A stretch of 64,000 bases of DNA from NCBI RefSeq assembly GCF_901709675.1, contig NC_051101.1, positions 13,164,501 to 13,228,500 of the forward strand. The letters are read 5' to 3'. Origin of the DNA: Syngnathus acus (lineage: Eukaryota; Chordata; Actinopteri; Syngnathiformes; Syngnathidae). The translations under genes were made by a program, and so were the position numbers. This document shows, piece by piece, positions 1 to 12,422 of this stretch (positions within the stretch are counted from its first letter, which is position 1; each line of letters begins with the position of its first letter). A model generated the notes under the pieces. That model did not search any database, had not been told where the DNA came from, and saw only the letters and a program-made list of their open reading frames with translations.

Positions 1-1858
1 TCACGGGGGGTAAGGTGGGGTGGCAGTGAGCACGCCACTCACTGTGTTTGGGCATTCCTTGACGGTCATTTAAACCCTCCCCTGTAATATCTGTCATGCT
101 AATGTACTTAAAAAGTGCTTCAAAAATGGAAGTTTCTCATCATTGATATATATTTCTTTTCTTATATACACTTGCTAAGCCCCTGGAGAAGCGAATTATG
201 GCTACATTTCTGATGACGTTAACCGATGCTACCATTATGTAGCATTTGTAGCTAGATTTGTGATGTGTCTTTTCTCGTAGCTTGGCTACATTGTGTAAGG
301 GTTAAAACAAGATCAAAGTAAATACGTTGGAAACACCCATTCAACAAGCTCTTGTTGTCTGAAGGAGGCCGTTGTCATTGCGACAAAAAGATTAGCTAGC
401 TGGTCGTCTGCTAACGTTAAACGTCGCACCCGACGGATTTTGGGCTGCGGTCGATCTCGTCTCATTTGTCCTTTTGCGCCATTTGAGCAGCTTAAGAGTC
501 CGACAAACAAGGCGTGTTGTGCTTGTTTTACTGCCTGCGTTTCTAATCTGAGTCTAGCTAGCTGGTCCACGCGCAGACCGGATTAATTAGCTTGATCGGC
601 AGCCCCTACTCCTGACAAAAGACCCCCAAAGTATAATCTTCTCGCAGATGTCTGTCTGCAGTAACAACATACAATGCAATTACAGACTTTTTAATATCAT
701 GTTTAAAAAAAAACACAATCGCCAATTTTAAAATTTAAGGCGGGAATATTTTGCAGGCTAACGCACATTTTTGAATGAGATTGATTCCAAAGTGAAAGTA
801 AACGCTAAATGAAGTATAAAATTAGCTTTGAGAAAAAATAAAGATGGCTTCCAAATCTTTTTTAAAAACATCAATGATGGCTAATCAATGAAGTCAAAAG
901 TCTTATTAAAGGTGTTTAGATAGATGAAAGAGGGCTGCTAAATGACAAAGCTGCCGATGCAAATGATGCTAATAACGTTGACTTTGAGGTGTGAGGCTTG
1001 AAAGGAAGTTTAGGCAAACGCTAACAGCGGCCCGTCGCCTTCCATTGTTCCGCCGCTCATTAATGCTAATGCTAGCCGTTTGCCCACAGCGGCAACGTAA
1101 ACGAAGCTCAGAGTGAAGTGGATTGACCCAAGTGTGTGTTTGTGTCTGTCACCTTGATCACTTGACAATATTTTGTGTTAAGACATAGCGCTCGGAGGGC
1201 TTCATTTAAAACGAGTCTAATATCCGCAGCGAGCGTGTCTTCATTTGCAGCATTCAAATGGCTTTTAAAGGACTGTTATGGAAATACATATTTTGATATT
1301 CTAACGAATTGGGAGGGAGGCGGGGAAGTTGTGGAGTTACCCGTAATGAAGGAAAAAGTGTGTGGCGCTATATGCAAATGAAGCAGCAGTTCAAAGGAAA
1401 ATATTTGCAAACTTTGATTACGATCGATCGCATCAAACGTGACCAAGTTATGCAGTCAAACAAACCCAAAAAATTCCGTGCCCTTTTAACTTCATTAACT
1501 TGTTTTACATGCAAATTTCAACTCAACAACAAACGTTTTCAACTGTGGACGCCTGCACACACAAACACACACAGACACACACAAACACGCACAGTTTTTC
1601 CAGGTGTGAACCATCCCTTGTTGATTTTTTTCTTTTACTAAAATTTAAATCTTGACCAAACTTACATTTGTCAGCGCTCAAACGAAGTTAATCATGAAGA
1701 TGCTCAATGAATTTTTGTCTCAACCAGATTATCGTAAATCAAGGTAGCCCTAGCGAAGCGCAGGCAAACTTGCTGTCACTGTACTTCCAGTGTCGGGGTG
1801 ACGAGTCAAAGTCGGCGGCCCCCGACCGTAGACCCCGCCCCCCCTCTCCCCCACCGCG
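1..1858. other. No gene recognised; upstream flank
   Basis: I see no coding region with splice or codon support here. The stretch is AT-rich up to about 1.75 kb, with a short imperfect CA repeat near 1557-1590. It becomes GC- and C-rich from about 1795, which fits a promoter-proximal region for the candidate plus-strand gene that starts at 1876. No TATA box is evident. Confidence 0.5.
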
Positions 1859-1876
1859 ATGGCGGCTGACCTCTAA
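1859..1876 (+). promoter_or_regulatory. Upstream ORF overlapping the candidate start codon
   Basis: A five-codon upstream ORF (MAADL then TAA) begins at the ATG at 1859. Its stop codon overlaps the next ATG by one base (TAATG), the first of three consecutive ATGs at 1876, 1879 and 1882. The geometry is seen directly. A role in re-initiation control is inferred, and it matters only if the gene downstream is real. Confidence 0.3.
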
Positions 1877-4224
1877 TGATGATGGACGCTGCTGTGGCGG
1901 AGAATGGCGTCATTGTTCCAGGTGACATTCCTGACGGTCATTTGGGGCCGCCCCCTCCAGGATCCATCGAGGCCCCCCCGAGTCACCCGCTACCACCGCC
2001 TCTTTCCATGACAAAGAAGCGGGTCACCTGACGGCCCGAATTGACCCGCTTCACTCGGCAGCCTCGCAGCTAAAGTAAACAAACTGTTCATTCGGGATAA
2101 TTCGGCAGAACGTACAACGGCGCCGTATAAATTCCTAACCTGTAAGTCCTCCGCCCCCCCCACCCCCACCCTTTTCCTTTCTTTACACTCATCCTTCACT
2201 TTACTACCACACCATCAGAAGTATTGGGACACCAACAGGAAGGCAAAATGAGCATTGTGTATTCCCGTAATCCACATTAAAATTCGCACATCTTACTAAA
2301 AGGAACATTTCAGGCAAGAGCAGTGAAGAAAGTGGTCCAGCAAGTGTGAAGAAGAAGAATTTTGGAGGGAAGCCTGTCTCCATCAATGGAATCATTCAGG
2401 TTCTTATCAGGTGAGGTCACCCCCCCCCCATGTGACTACCTTCCCCGTTCACTGCCTCCTGGCCTTTTGTCCTCCCGACAATGTGGCCGTCAGAATGGGT
2501 GAGGAGGGCTGAATGAGGGTGAGGGAGGGGGGGTTGTAAAAGAGGGAGAAAAATATGGTGTTGATCCCTCATTCTTTACGGAGATGTGCTCCAGGTAAAT
2601 AGAAGGCTTTTTTTCCCCTCCTGGTTTGCTTTGTTGTGGTCCCACAATGAGGAGGTTTGTGTGTGTGTGCGACCCCCTCACTCGACCATCCCAAAATGTT
2701 TGCATAAAGAAATTACGACCCAAAAGTGTTAAAGACCCCCAAATCTGCAAAGGTGAGAGCAAAACAGGACATGAACAAGACCCAACTTGAAACAACTAAA
2801 ACACAGCTCATGACCCCAAGAAGTGTTTTCCATTTTTAAAAAAACAAAAACGAGGGTTTGCAGCTCGCACAAGATAAGAATCGGACTCAAATCCATTTTT
2901 CCAGGTCATGGTGGAATTTCATTGACAGTTGATTTTCCTGAACAGTCAATGCAAATGACTCAGGATAACTTTCAAGTCATCAACCGTTAAGTATCATTTG
3001 AATGTTTTATTATTCCAAAATGGAAAACTCCAAATGCGCTGAAAAATCTGTCAAAAATGCACTATACAAAATTTCAAATAGATTTCCCTGTCTACAACTG
3101 ACCATTTATCCAATTTTAAAAACCATCATCCTAATTTAAATCCTCAACCCAAATTTGAAGTATGTTTGGTGATTGAATAAATTGAAGTGAAAACTTTGTC
3201 CCAGATTCCAGCAACCTCCACGCAACGCACGCTGCCTGAGGTTAGCTTAACGGTTACCCGGGGAGGTTCGCAGCTGTCGCAGCCCCGGGGAAGAGGCGTC
3301 GAGGGGGGGGGGCGGAGATGACTACCTGCAATCCCACCTGCTCCCCAGAAAACATCACAGAGTGAAAGGTGACGACAGACGTCCGCTGTCCCGCCGACTT
3401 TGAACGCGACACATTTTTCCTTGCTTCTATTTTGCATCGTTTTCAATTCAAATGATCATCAGGCAAGAATATTTTCCAGATTGCTTTATTATACGGGCAA
3501 GTGTTCCACAGGAATGTGGGTGGGTGAATGTGAAAGGGAAAGGTTCCATTAAAGCTCACCTGTTCTGACCCCTGCAGGTACTTTGGCTTCTTTTCATTCA
3601 TTCACTCTGTTTCTTCTTCTTCCCTCCATCAGCAGCCCGGGGCCACGCTTTGAACTCACGGCGTCCTCTGTGTGAGTGAGAGAGAGAGAGAGAGAGTAAA
3701 GGTTTGTTATATACGGCATTTGGCCTCAGGTGTTGGGCCACCATTGTTTCGGCTTAATTAAACTGGCATGGAAGTAAAGGCCTCTTTAGTGGGTACTGGA
3801 TGTGTGTGTGTGCTTGTGTGTGTGTGTGCGTGAGACATCCCTGCCAGCAATTCAGATCTTATCTCAGCTTTTGTCAAAGCACCTACTATTTGTGCGACCG
3901 TGTGTGTGTGTGTGTGTGTGTGTCCGCCATTTAATTTTATTTCCTGCTGTATAAAAGACAATCAGCATTCCCTCACACACACGCACACACACAGATTCAC
4001 ATTAACCATCACCGAAAAAAAAGAAAGTTTTAAATGAGAGCACCTCAGCAACCTCATTATGGTCATTTCTTCTTCTTCCCAGAGAACCTCAACAGCCAAT
4101 CAGAGAAAAGCAAGAGCGCAAGAACCAGGGAAAGACGAAAATCCCAGCGCTCATAAAAGACAGAAGAAGAGGAAGCAAGAAAAACAGAAGAAGACCAGAA
4201 CAAGAAAAGACCAAGAAAGAATGA
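1876..4224 (+). CDS. Candidate three-exon gene for a small basic protein, function unknown
   Basis: I do not recognise this protein. Exons 1876-1921, 2314-2410 and 4083-4224 join in frame across GT-AG introns (donors CAG|GTGACA and CAG|GTGAGG; acceptors TTTCAG and a pyrimidine-rich TTCCCAG) to give 94 residues. An in-frame stop at 1867-1869 supports the start. The N-terminus is short and acidic or hydrophobic (MMMDAAVAENG). The middle contains KKKNFGGKPVSINGIIQV. The C-terminal half is dominated by Lys, Arg, Gln and Glu, like a nuclear localisation or nucleic-acid-binding tail. The third acceptor reads CCCAGAG: using the second AG (exon from 4085) gives a different basic frame that stays open to a good donor, GTACGT, at 4230. 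The gene may therefore continue downstream, and the 94-residue version may be wrong. The evidence is splice sites and phase only; purine-rich low-complexity sequence could mimic exon 3. Confidence 0.33.
3677..3696. repeat. (GA)n microsatellite
   Basis: Uninterrupted GA dinucleotide run of about 20 bases, inside the second intron of the candidate gene. Confidence 0.85.
3901..3922. repeat. (TG)n microsatellite
   Basis: Eleven perfect TG units. A second, imperfect TG run lies about 80 bases upstream (3801-3830). Confidence 0.9.
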
Positions 4225-4396
4225 AGAAGTACGTACTGTCTGTACCGACTTGAAGTCGTCTAGAAAGTGACTCAGTGACAAACAAAAAGTTCTGATTCAC
4301 CAGGCACTGCCCAATATAGTTTGATACTTTGAATGTATGACGCGTGCACACGTTCAGCAGGTCATCCAAGAATGTAGGCCAGGTAGCACACAACGC

Positions 4397-4420
4397 CACA
4401 CACACACACACACACACACA
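4397..4420. repeat. (CA)n microsatellite
   Basis: Twelve perfect CA units. Confidence 0.9.
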
Positions 4421-7400
4421 CCAGAGCCAGAGAGCGAGAGAGTCGGTCCTGCTGGGCGGTGTAGACACAACCCCGCTGTGGCTCGGCTCGCTCACAATGG
4501 CATCAGCAGGGAGGACACGGCGCTAATCCCTGTTAGCATAACAATGCTACAGCGGCACACCTCAAGCCTTCAGCACACACACAAATAGAAATACACACAC
4601 TGTAAACCTGTAATTGGGCAGAAGGGGGGGGAAAAAAAGCACTCACACACACAATAAACTTCGGCACGCTAACGCCGACACAAAGTGTGTGTGTGTTTAC
4701 TACCTATTAGCTACCTGTTAGCTACCTGGCGTATTTGACATCCACAAGGCCAAAATGTCCGTCGAATGTAAACTTTGTTGTCGCAAAATATTTGAACCAC
4801 TCACTCTTATCCCTATGAGATGTTGCCACGGTTACAAGGATGAGGGAGTGGCGTGGACAGAAAAGCGCAGAAAGCTCTGAGTGTACGTTTGCTCTGTGTT
4901 TACATCCTAAAAGCTCTCTAATAAGACGCCGCTAGACGGGGAGGCTTTCATCTTAACCTGTCCCGTCACACCCACTACCCCAACGAGTGCCGTTATTTAT
5001 GGCGGCTGTCTCGGAGTGGAGCACTTACACATCTTCTGAGTCAGACGGGAGGCTCCAGAGGAGGAAGGTGTGCTTGTACATTTCATCATTTACTTCAATT
5101 CATCTCACCACTAAAAATGCAATTTTCAAACACATGACGAGAACATTTCATCAAATGATGTGGCGGGTCAGATCTGGCCCCCGGCTGGGCCTTGAGTTTG
5201 ACACCAGTACTTTACTGGACTAGTTAGCATCATGCGTCTTGGCACGGATACAAAAATAGATCATAAGAAACGATTTTTTTCATTAGGATGTTAAGGGAAA
5301 TGGAAACACATTGTATTTGTGTGTGTGGTGACAGTAATCTGATTACTTTAATCTGATTACAAGTGTAAGCAGTCAATGAGTTCCGCCCTAAAGTTGGCAG
5401 ACGGGCAGGGTGACCTACACAAGGGCAGGGACACTCGTTGGGGGGGGGGGGTCTACGTTTTTGGCACGATTCGAACCACAACAAGCCGACCAATGTCACA
5501 TGACAAGCGTAGCCGTCGTAATCTCCATTTTGTGACTTTTGTACTGCCGTACATTCTTGCTTAATGACTGCGTGACAAGCCGCCGGCTAACTTTCCCGTC
5601 GATGTAAACACACCAACTATTCACCTGGAGAAAACACGCACATGTATGAAAACACACACAAACACACACACACTTGCTCTCAAGCATTATCCGTTTCAAG
5701 GCCAAACCTGCCGTAAATCTGCACTGACAGGACACACACACACACCCACAGACACACTCACACACATATGCGCTGCGTGTATTGTGTTCATTTTTTTTTC
5801 TAAAAAATCGTCTTGCTGCCTTTCGTCCGTTTTTAAAAAACATTTACTTGTACTTATTAAAAAGCAGGACATCATTTCAAATTGGCAGTGTAGAAAATGC
5901 ACAAATGCGAATTAATTATGTTTGGCGCGTAATGTCCAAAAATGTCGATTATCGTTTTTAACGGGGATTCTACACGATTAATCCATGTACCAAAGATTTC
6001 AATTATGACGATAATCGATTAGTTTTCGATCAATTGATTAATTGATGCACCTCTAGTTTTGATGGAGCAATACATCATGTTGATATCATTTTTGGATTAT
6101 CGTGCATTTTTATCGTCTCGTATCATCTTCATGCTGCTCAGGGGAAAAATGTTTCACTTGTGTGTTTCTTTCACTTTCTGCATGGTGAAGCCTTCTAAAC
6201 ATCTCCCAAGCAGCATGTAAAGTATCTCCACACTTTTTATGTGTCTGTTAACTGGCTGGGTGGGCGCTTTGATTGACAGCTCTCACTGATTGCTCTCTTC
6301 CTCTTTGTTCTTTTCCTCTCAGGCTTCCACTTTTTATTTCCACCATTTTGTTGGACCGACTGAGTGGAAAAACAACGAGCGAGCGCAACAGTTGCCGCAG
6401 GACAAACGCCGTTAGCGTCCCGCCACGCAAAACTCACACGACCGGGTGGGCTGACGGCGCGGGTCACGTGACACTCTCATCACGACCCAAACTGTTTTAT
6501 TGCGTGTAAACAATCCCACGTGTCAGCAAGAAAGTAGAAAAGGTTTGTTGTTTGGATTTTTTTATTGTCTGGCTGTTATCATTTCGTATCAGCTTGTATC
6601 ATTTTCAGCTTCCCACGCGTACCGTCAACTATTTTCGGACTCTTTAGCCTATTTGAACCCCTGCTGCGTAAATATTTGTATACTGGCCCCATCTGATGTA
6701 AACTCTGCGTTGGCGCCGTAAACTGAACTTGAAGTGGGCTTTTATTTTGCTGGGAGATGCGTGGGAGGTTTATTTTGAAATGCTCCTCCGATGAACGCTA
6801 AATATTTGCGTCATCGCGGTCGTTGTCGCCGTCTTCGACTTTCCCTCTGTTGCCGCCGCCGCCCGGCCAGGCCCTCAAAGGCGCTTGAAGGGCCGCCGTG
6901 TAAATGTTCAGACGGCCGCACCGCTCTCCTTATGGGCCGACAACTGCGCTCGGGATCACACGGCCCGCATTCTCGGCATTGTGGAGATGTTAAAGGTATA
7001 TGCCGCTCTCTAAACACACACACACACTGGAGCCTCGTCTTGCTGTTCCACCTGGACTCATCTGCTTAGGAAGCTGAAACACACACCGCTGTGTTAAAAT
7101 AACCACTTCTGTGTTATCATATGCCATGTGTGTGTGTGTGGTGTGTGAAGGCCAGACGTCACACACACATACACACTTTTTGTAATCCCACACACAGTCT
7201 GAAGTCACAGCCTGAATAAGCACAGCGCAGCAGGCCTAGCGTTCAAAATGTCAGCGGGTCAAATACAGTAACACGCACACACACACACGAGGCAACCTGA
7301 ATCCAGCAGCATTGTCCTGCGGGGCTGACAAGATGCCAGCAGCTGAAGAAGAACAGAAGATGGACAATAGAGGAAGGAGTGAAAGGAGAGATGCTGGTTC

Positions 7401-8351
7401 TTTGCCAATTTAGGAAATGGTGGCAAGTTTGTGTATGTAGATGATTTTAAAAAAATCAGCATATATGTTACGGCATTAATTAAAGATGTGCTATGTTTCA
7501 CATATCGGCAGATCTTCCGTGTGCAGGAAGCGAAAGACAAGTGAGAGGCGTTAAGTTTCACACCTGCAGGTGTCCAGTTTGAATTTTTCATGACGGCCTG
7601 CTGGAGCGACAACTTCAACCGCAACACAGGATCACAATGTCAGGCCATCAGCCAATCAGAACACACCATGAACTCTACTTAGGCTGCAGGAGCTTTTTTT
7701 AATGGGTTTAAATATTGACTGCATATGTTCTTTGTAACACATTGACCTGCATTCACACACACACACACACTCTTGTCATCTTTTCTGTCTGTTACCGGGA
7801 CGATGGTGCTGATACTCTCTCCCTCTCTGGGTCACAGATAAAAGGCTTCAGGTAACCTAAGGAACTAAAGACACACACACATATGCACACACAGTTCCCG
7901 TTAAAGAGTATCTTTGTCATGACACTGACTTGTATCTCATGTGAAATCGCTGAGTGAAGACTGAGCCATGTTACACTTTGAAGTCACACACACACGCAAG
8001 TGCGTCTGCCAATGAAGAAAGTACGTCAGCATTACAACGTGAAAGGAGAAGTGTGTGTGTGTGCGTGTTTAGTGTTGGTGTGTCAGGACGGCTCCAATGC
8101 ATTTCCATGGAAACCAGCGAGTGAAAAAACTCCCAGATTTAATCATAATCATTGCTGCAATGATACAAATGAAGTTGAAAAATGTTACGTGATGATGCAA
8201 TGGTCAAATGTTGCACTTTCATAGCTCAAAAGCAAAACATGAAGTTAAATGATAAAGAAAGAAACACAATATATGTGCTATTAAATTGACTAAATATGCA
8301 TTGTTATAATTATTTGTCCCCAGAATCACCTTTACTTTCTTTTTTTATTTC

Positions 8352-8372
8352 TTTTTTTTTTTTTTTTTTTTT
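8352..8372. repeat. Poly-T tract
   Basis: Run of about 21 T residues inside a longer T-rich stretch (8338-8372). It could be the A-tail of a minus-strand retroelement insertion, but I recognise no element body. Confidence 0.8.
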
Positions 8373-11254
8373 AAACAAGTCATTGCAATGTATATCCGGA
8401 GTTGCCTTTATATTGATGTTAAATTTGGCTAATAACAGTAGAAAATGAATTCAAATCATCATCCACAAAGCAATGAAGTTGGTTTTATTGTCATGAAGCA
8501 GCCTTTATATCCGTTATGTCATTGTCTGGAATATTTGTTTTTATGATATATCTCCAGGATACCTTAACTAAAGTTCAAACATTGTAAATGTTCATGTGTC
8601 TGCTCGTGCAATCTATTTTGTGCAAGTGAAAGATCCAAAGGATATATTTTTCACGTGTGCTGCTATTCATAACTTTCTTTTATTGGCTTGACCGTTTTGC
8701 TCTAATTATCCCACTTCCTCGCCCTCATGTCGCCACGCTGACATTTGAGTGTGTGTGAGCTGACGCGTTTACTGGCGCCCCAAAATGTCACACTTTGTTT
8801 TTCCCGCTGAGTCAGCATTGAAACGCACAGCACATCACTTCTCTCTGTTATTTCAATAATATAACATATGAATAAAGAAATAAATGTACACAAGACACTG
8901 TGTGTGCGTGTGTGGTGTAATTTGGGGGTACCCTATGATGTGGCCAGCACATCCGGTAAAGTGTGTAGGAGGACAAATGAGAGGGCGTGTAGCAATTGGA
9001 AGTCAGAGCTCCTTTTTTCTTTCATTTACACGCTTCTTTCTTTGACTTCACGTCTGCGCGCGCGTGCGCGTGCACGCACACAGTCGCCCTTCGCACACTC
9101 AGAGTAAATGACAGGAAAAAAAAGTGAGAAGTCAACTGTGGAGTGAAGACAAAGCTGAAGTTCTCACTGAAGCTCGTCGTCCGACTCGCAGACAGACCAC
9201 GCACACGCTCACACACACACGTGCACACGGGACTTCCTTCCCGCCCGTCTGACTGAATTAACAAAAACCTTCACTTTCAACACACTTTCACTTCATCTTC
9301 CTGCAGATAAAAAACACAACACAAAAGACCCCAACAAAGAACGTTGATTAAAAACGAAACCTTGGATTGGATCATATGAAAGTAATGAAGGTGAGGAACG
9401 AGAAGCCCCTGGACAGACGTGACGACATTTCGGCAAAAAGTAAAGAATTGAGGAGAATTTAAAACGAACTAATGAGGAAGTAATTGACAAACGCTGTGAA
9501 AAGTGAATAGTGTCGTAAGCGAGTGAAGACAGTGCGTGTGAAATGTTGCAACAAGTATAAACCAGTCAAAAACAAATGGAAACGTATTTATTTATACTGC
9601 TGTCTATTTATTTATTACGCTAAAATATTTATCTTACATCCTTAGTAATGACAAAACTTTCAAAATAATGTCGAGATGATTATTCTAAAATCAAACTAAG
9701 AATCTATTTAAAAAAAACTGTCAAGAACGAAGAGGCAGTGAAAAACATCACCACGAACTAACGAAATGAACATTAAAAAACATGAAAAACAGTCATAAAC
9801 AATTTTAAAGAAACTAAAAAACATGAGTGAAGGTCCCAATTAGCAACACGTTTAAAAATTGCAAAACCAAGGTAAAACAAAAAACACAATCGAGAAAGTA
9901 AACTATATATATATTTTTTAAAATGGCAAGAATCATAATGAAGAGTAAAAAACTCAACAACCATGTTAAGAACCCAGTTAAAAAAAACAACTTTTTTAAA
10001 AAGGCGAAAACCAGGTCGAAAGAATTAAGAACCAAGCCAGAAAAACAGGTAAAGAAAAACAAAACAAAAAGGAATAATAGGTTTGTGTTGTATAATGGTT
10101 ATTGTAAATTGTGAAACACATCCGGGGTGAAAGGACACGAAAGGTGGATCGCGGGAAAAGGAAAGAAGATGGACGACGAGGTAGAAGACGGACGACCAGG
10201 TAGACGAGGGAGAAACATTCAAATGGATACAGAAAGTGTAAGTTGGCGAAAGTATTCAGCAAGGATGCTTTTGGAAACGTTGATTAGGATAAAGTTGGTC
10301 GGTTGAGTGAACTACTCAACAGAAGACATCACTGAGTGGAATTAGCCGCTAATACAGCGGCTAATGCTAGCGCACGAACGTTGCTAAGCAACTAGGGACA
10401 AGCTAACGCAATAAATAAGGCCTGTGTGGAGAAACGAAGTGCCAAGGAAGAGAAGGAACCAGCTGGAGTGGACCGGTTGAGACTTGGAGGACTTTGTCGA
10501 GTGCTTTGCTGACATCGCCTGGTGGGCTTTGGACCCGCCCCTGTTGCTTTCTCCACCCTTGCTGTCTGGACCACCGGAGTGAACTCGCATCATTGCAAGT
10601 AAGGTACTTTTGTTTATTTTTCCAGCAAGTGATGAAAGTTGATTTGAAATGATGTTTGATGAAATATTGAGAAGACGCATTCACAATAAATAGAGGGACT
10701 TTATTTGTTTGGAAATTGAATTAAGCTTTATAGAAGAAAATAACTCGGGTTAGCCACCTCTCGCTACATTACGTAAGCTAGAGAGGCGGTACATCAAGAA
10801 TAAGTCATAAACATAACAACGAGTAAATAAGTCAATGTTTTTATTATGTATTGTTTTGTTTTGACGGCGTTGACGCAGACTTATGAAAACGCCGCAAGCA
10901 GCGTTGGGAAGTGGGCCCGCTTGCCGCCTTTCGCGTGCAAAAAAGGAGGAAGTGCATTTGGGGGGTGACGTTATTTCTCCCGCAGACAAACTGAAATAAC
11001 CTTCAGTTTGTATTTTTGACGTTTTCTCTGGACCCAAAAAAGCAGAAGTGTGCGGCAAAACATTTTTTGTGAGTCATGCTGGCACATCGCTCTTCTTTTT
11101 GCTGTTTTTTCCCAGCACGGCCATCAGAGCTGAATTTCTTTTGGAGGAAAGCGGGAAAACCCAGCCAATGTCCGGGAAAGCGTTCACGTACCATGAACTG
11201 AAGCTAACATGCTAACATTTATTCGGAATTTGGCCAGAAAAACAAACAGGAGGG

Positions 11255-11312
11255 AATCCTAGATTCAAAACCAGAACCTCACAGTTGTGAGCCACATGTG
11301 CTACTTAGCCAC
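11255..11312 (-). repeat. SINE-like fragment (minus orientation)
   Basis: The reverse complement carries GTGAGGTTCTGG preceded by a 'gtggctaagtagcac' head. This matches the plus-strand copy at 12371-12422 in order and spacing, so the two are inverted copies of one dispersed family. The general form (a GCTTAGCAC-like box followed by GGTTCTGGNTNCGA) resembles tRNA-derived fish SINEs; family assignment is inference. Confidence 0.4.
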
Positions 11313-11995
11313 TTCTTTATTAATCTTCACATTATGAGTCACCGGTGCAGCTCAAGCACAGTTAGCTGCTAAATGAGCTAAACGCTAATGTCATAATCCC
11401 CCAGTGTTGAGTCACTGCACTCGGTTATCTTTGCCTAATCTGTGCCAATTAAATTTTGGTTGTGTGTCTGTCCGTGTGTGTGTTTGTAAAGTTGCGGATT
11501 GGGAAACAATCGTCGTAGATTAGCGATGTACGTTGGGTTTGCGTGACACATCGGAGTCATTTTCAGAGTTAATCTGAGTGTTCGGCGTATGTCAGTGGCG
11601 GCGTGATGAAATACAACAAGACTTTCCCATGATTCATTTGGATTCAATCAAGTTATCTTACCAGACGCTTCAGTCAACAGGTTGCTAAACTAGTTAGCAA
11701 CGCTCTTACTGCAAAGACTCCTCTGTAAACAAAGAACGACTTTTACAAGGCTAAAATTGACAGTTATTGTCCACGTTGGACACCACCGAGCAGCCATGTT
11801 CCGCGTCGGGGCCCGGTACCACCGCCCACTTACACGCACACACCAGACTGTTGCGGTGGGCATGTTTGAGGGTTCACAGCACTTTGAAGGCCACCATTGA
11901 TGTCGAATGGTTGCCAGACAACATGAGGAGAAGACGGCTGGTGGAGGATGAGGCGCCTTGTAGGACACGTCCAACCAGCACGAGCGCTGTGTGCT

Positions 11996-12022
11996 TGTGT
12001 GTGTGTGTGTGTGTGTGTGTGT
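11996..12022. repeat. (TG)n microsatellite
   Basis: Perfect TG run of about 27 bases. Confidence 0.9.
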
Positions 12023-12370
12023 TCGACTTGCATGTAGTGCAACAGGGGTCCTCGCTGTGGGCATGTGATGTGTGGGCAGTTTGTTCCTCACAGGCCCGGA
12101 GGAAGCCGGCAGGAAGTGTGAAGGGTGGGAGTTGAGTTAAGGGAGCCCCCCCCCCCCAACACACTTCTCACCACCTTTACCCGCCACCCCCTCGTCTCTT
12201 GATAGCACCCTCGCACCATTGCGTGGTGAAGAGGGGGCTGCGAGACCACCCAGACAAACTTGTGCTAAATTGGAAGTCACATCAAAAGCTTGTTGATCTC
12301 GACAAAGTGAAAAGTCATGTCGCAACGGTCAAAATTTGAGGGAATGTTCTTTTGTGTCAGGCATCACTGT

Positions 12371-12422
12371 GGCCTATTGCTTAGCACGACAGCGTCACAG
12401 TTCTGAGGTTCTGGGTCCGAAA
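12371..12422 (+). repeat. SINE-like fragment (plus orientation)
   Basis: Contains TGCTTAGCACGACAGCGTC then CACAGTTCTGAGGTTCTGGGTCCGA. These resemble the A- and B-box spacing of tRNA-derived SINE heads. It is the inverted partner of the fragment at 11255-11312. Only the head is recognisable. Confidence 0.4.

Noticed and set aside
9923-10262. Open frames on both strands in an A-rich block
   Set aside because: Lys/Asn-rich on one strand and Phe/Leu-rich on the other, as expected from A-rich sequence; no splice or family support.
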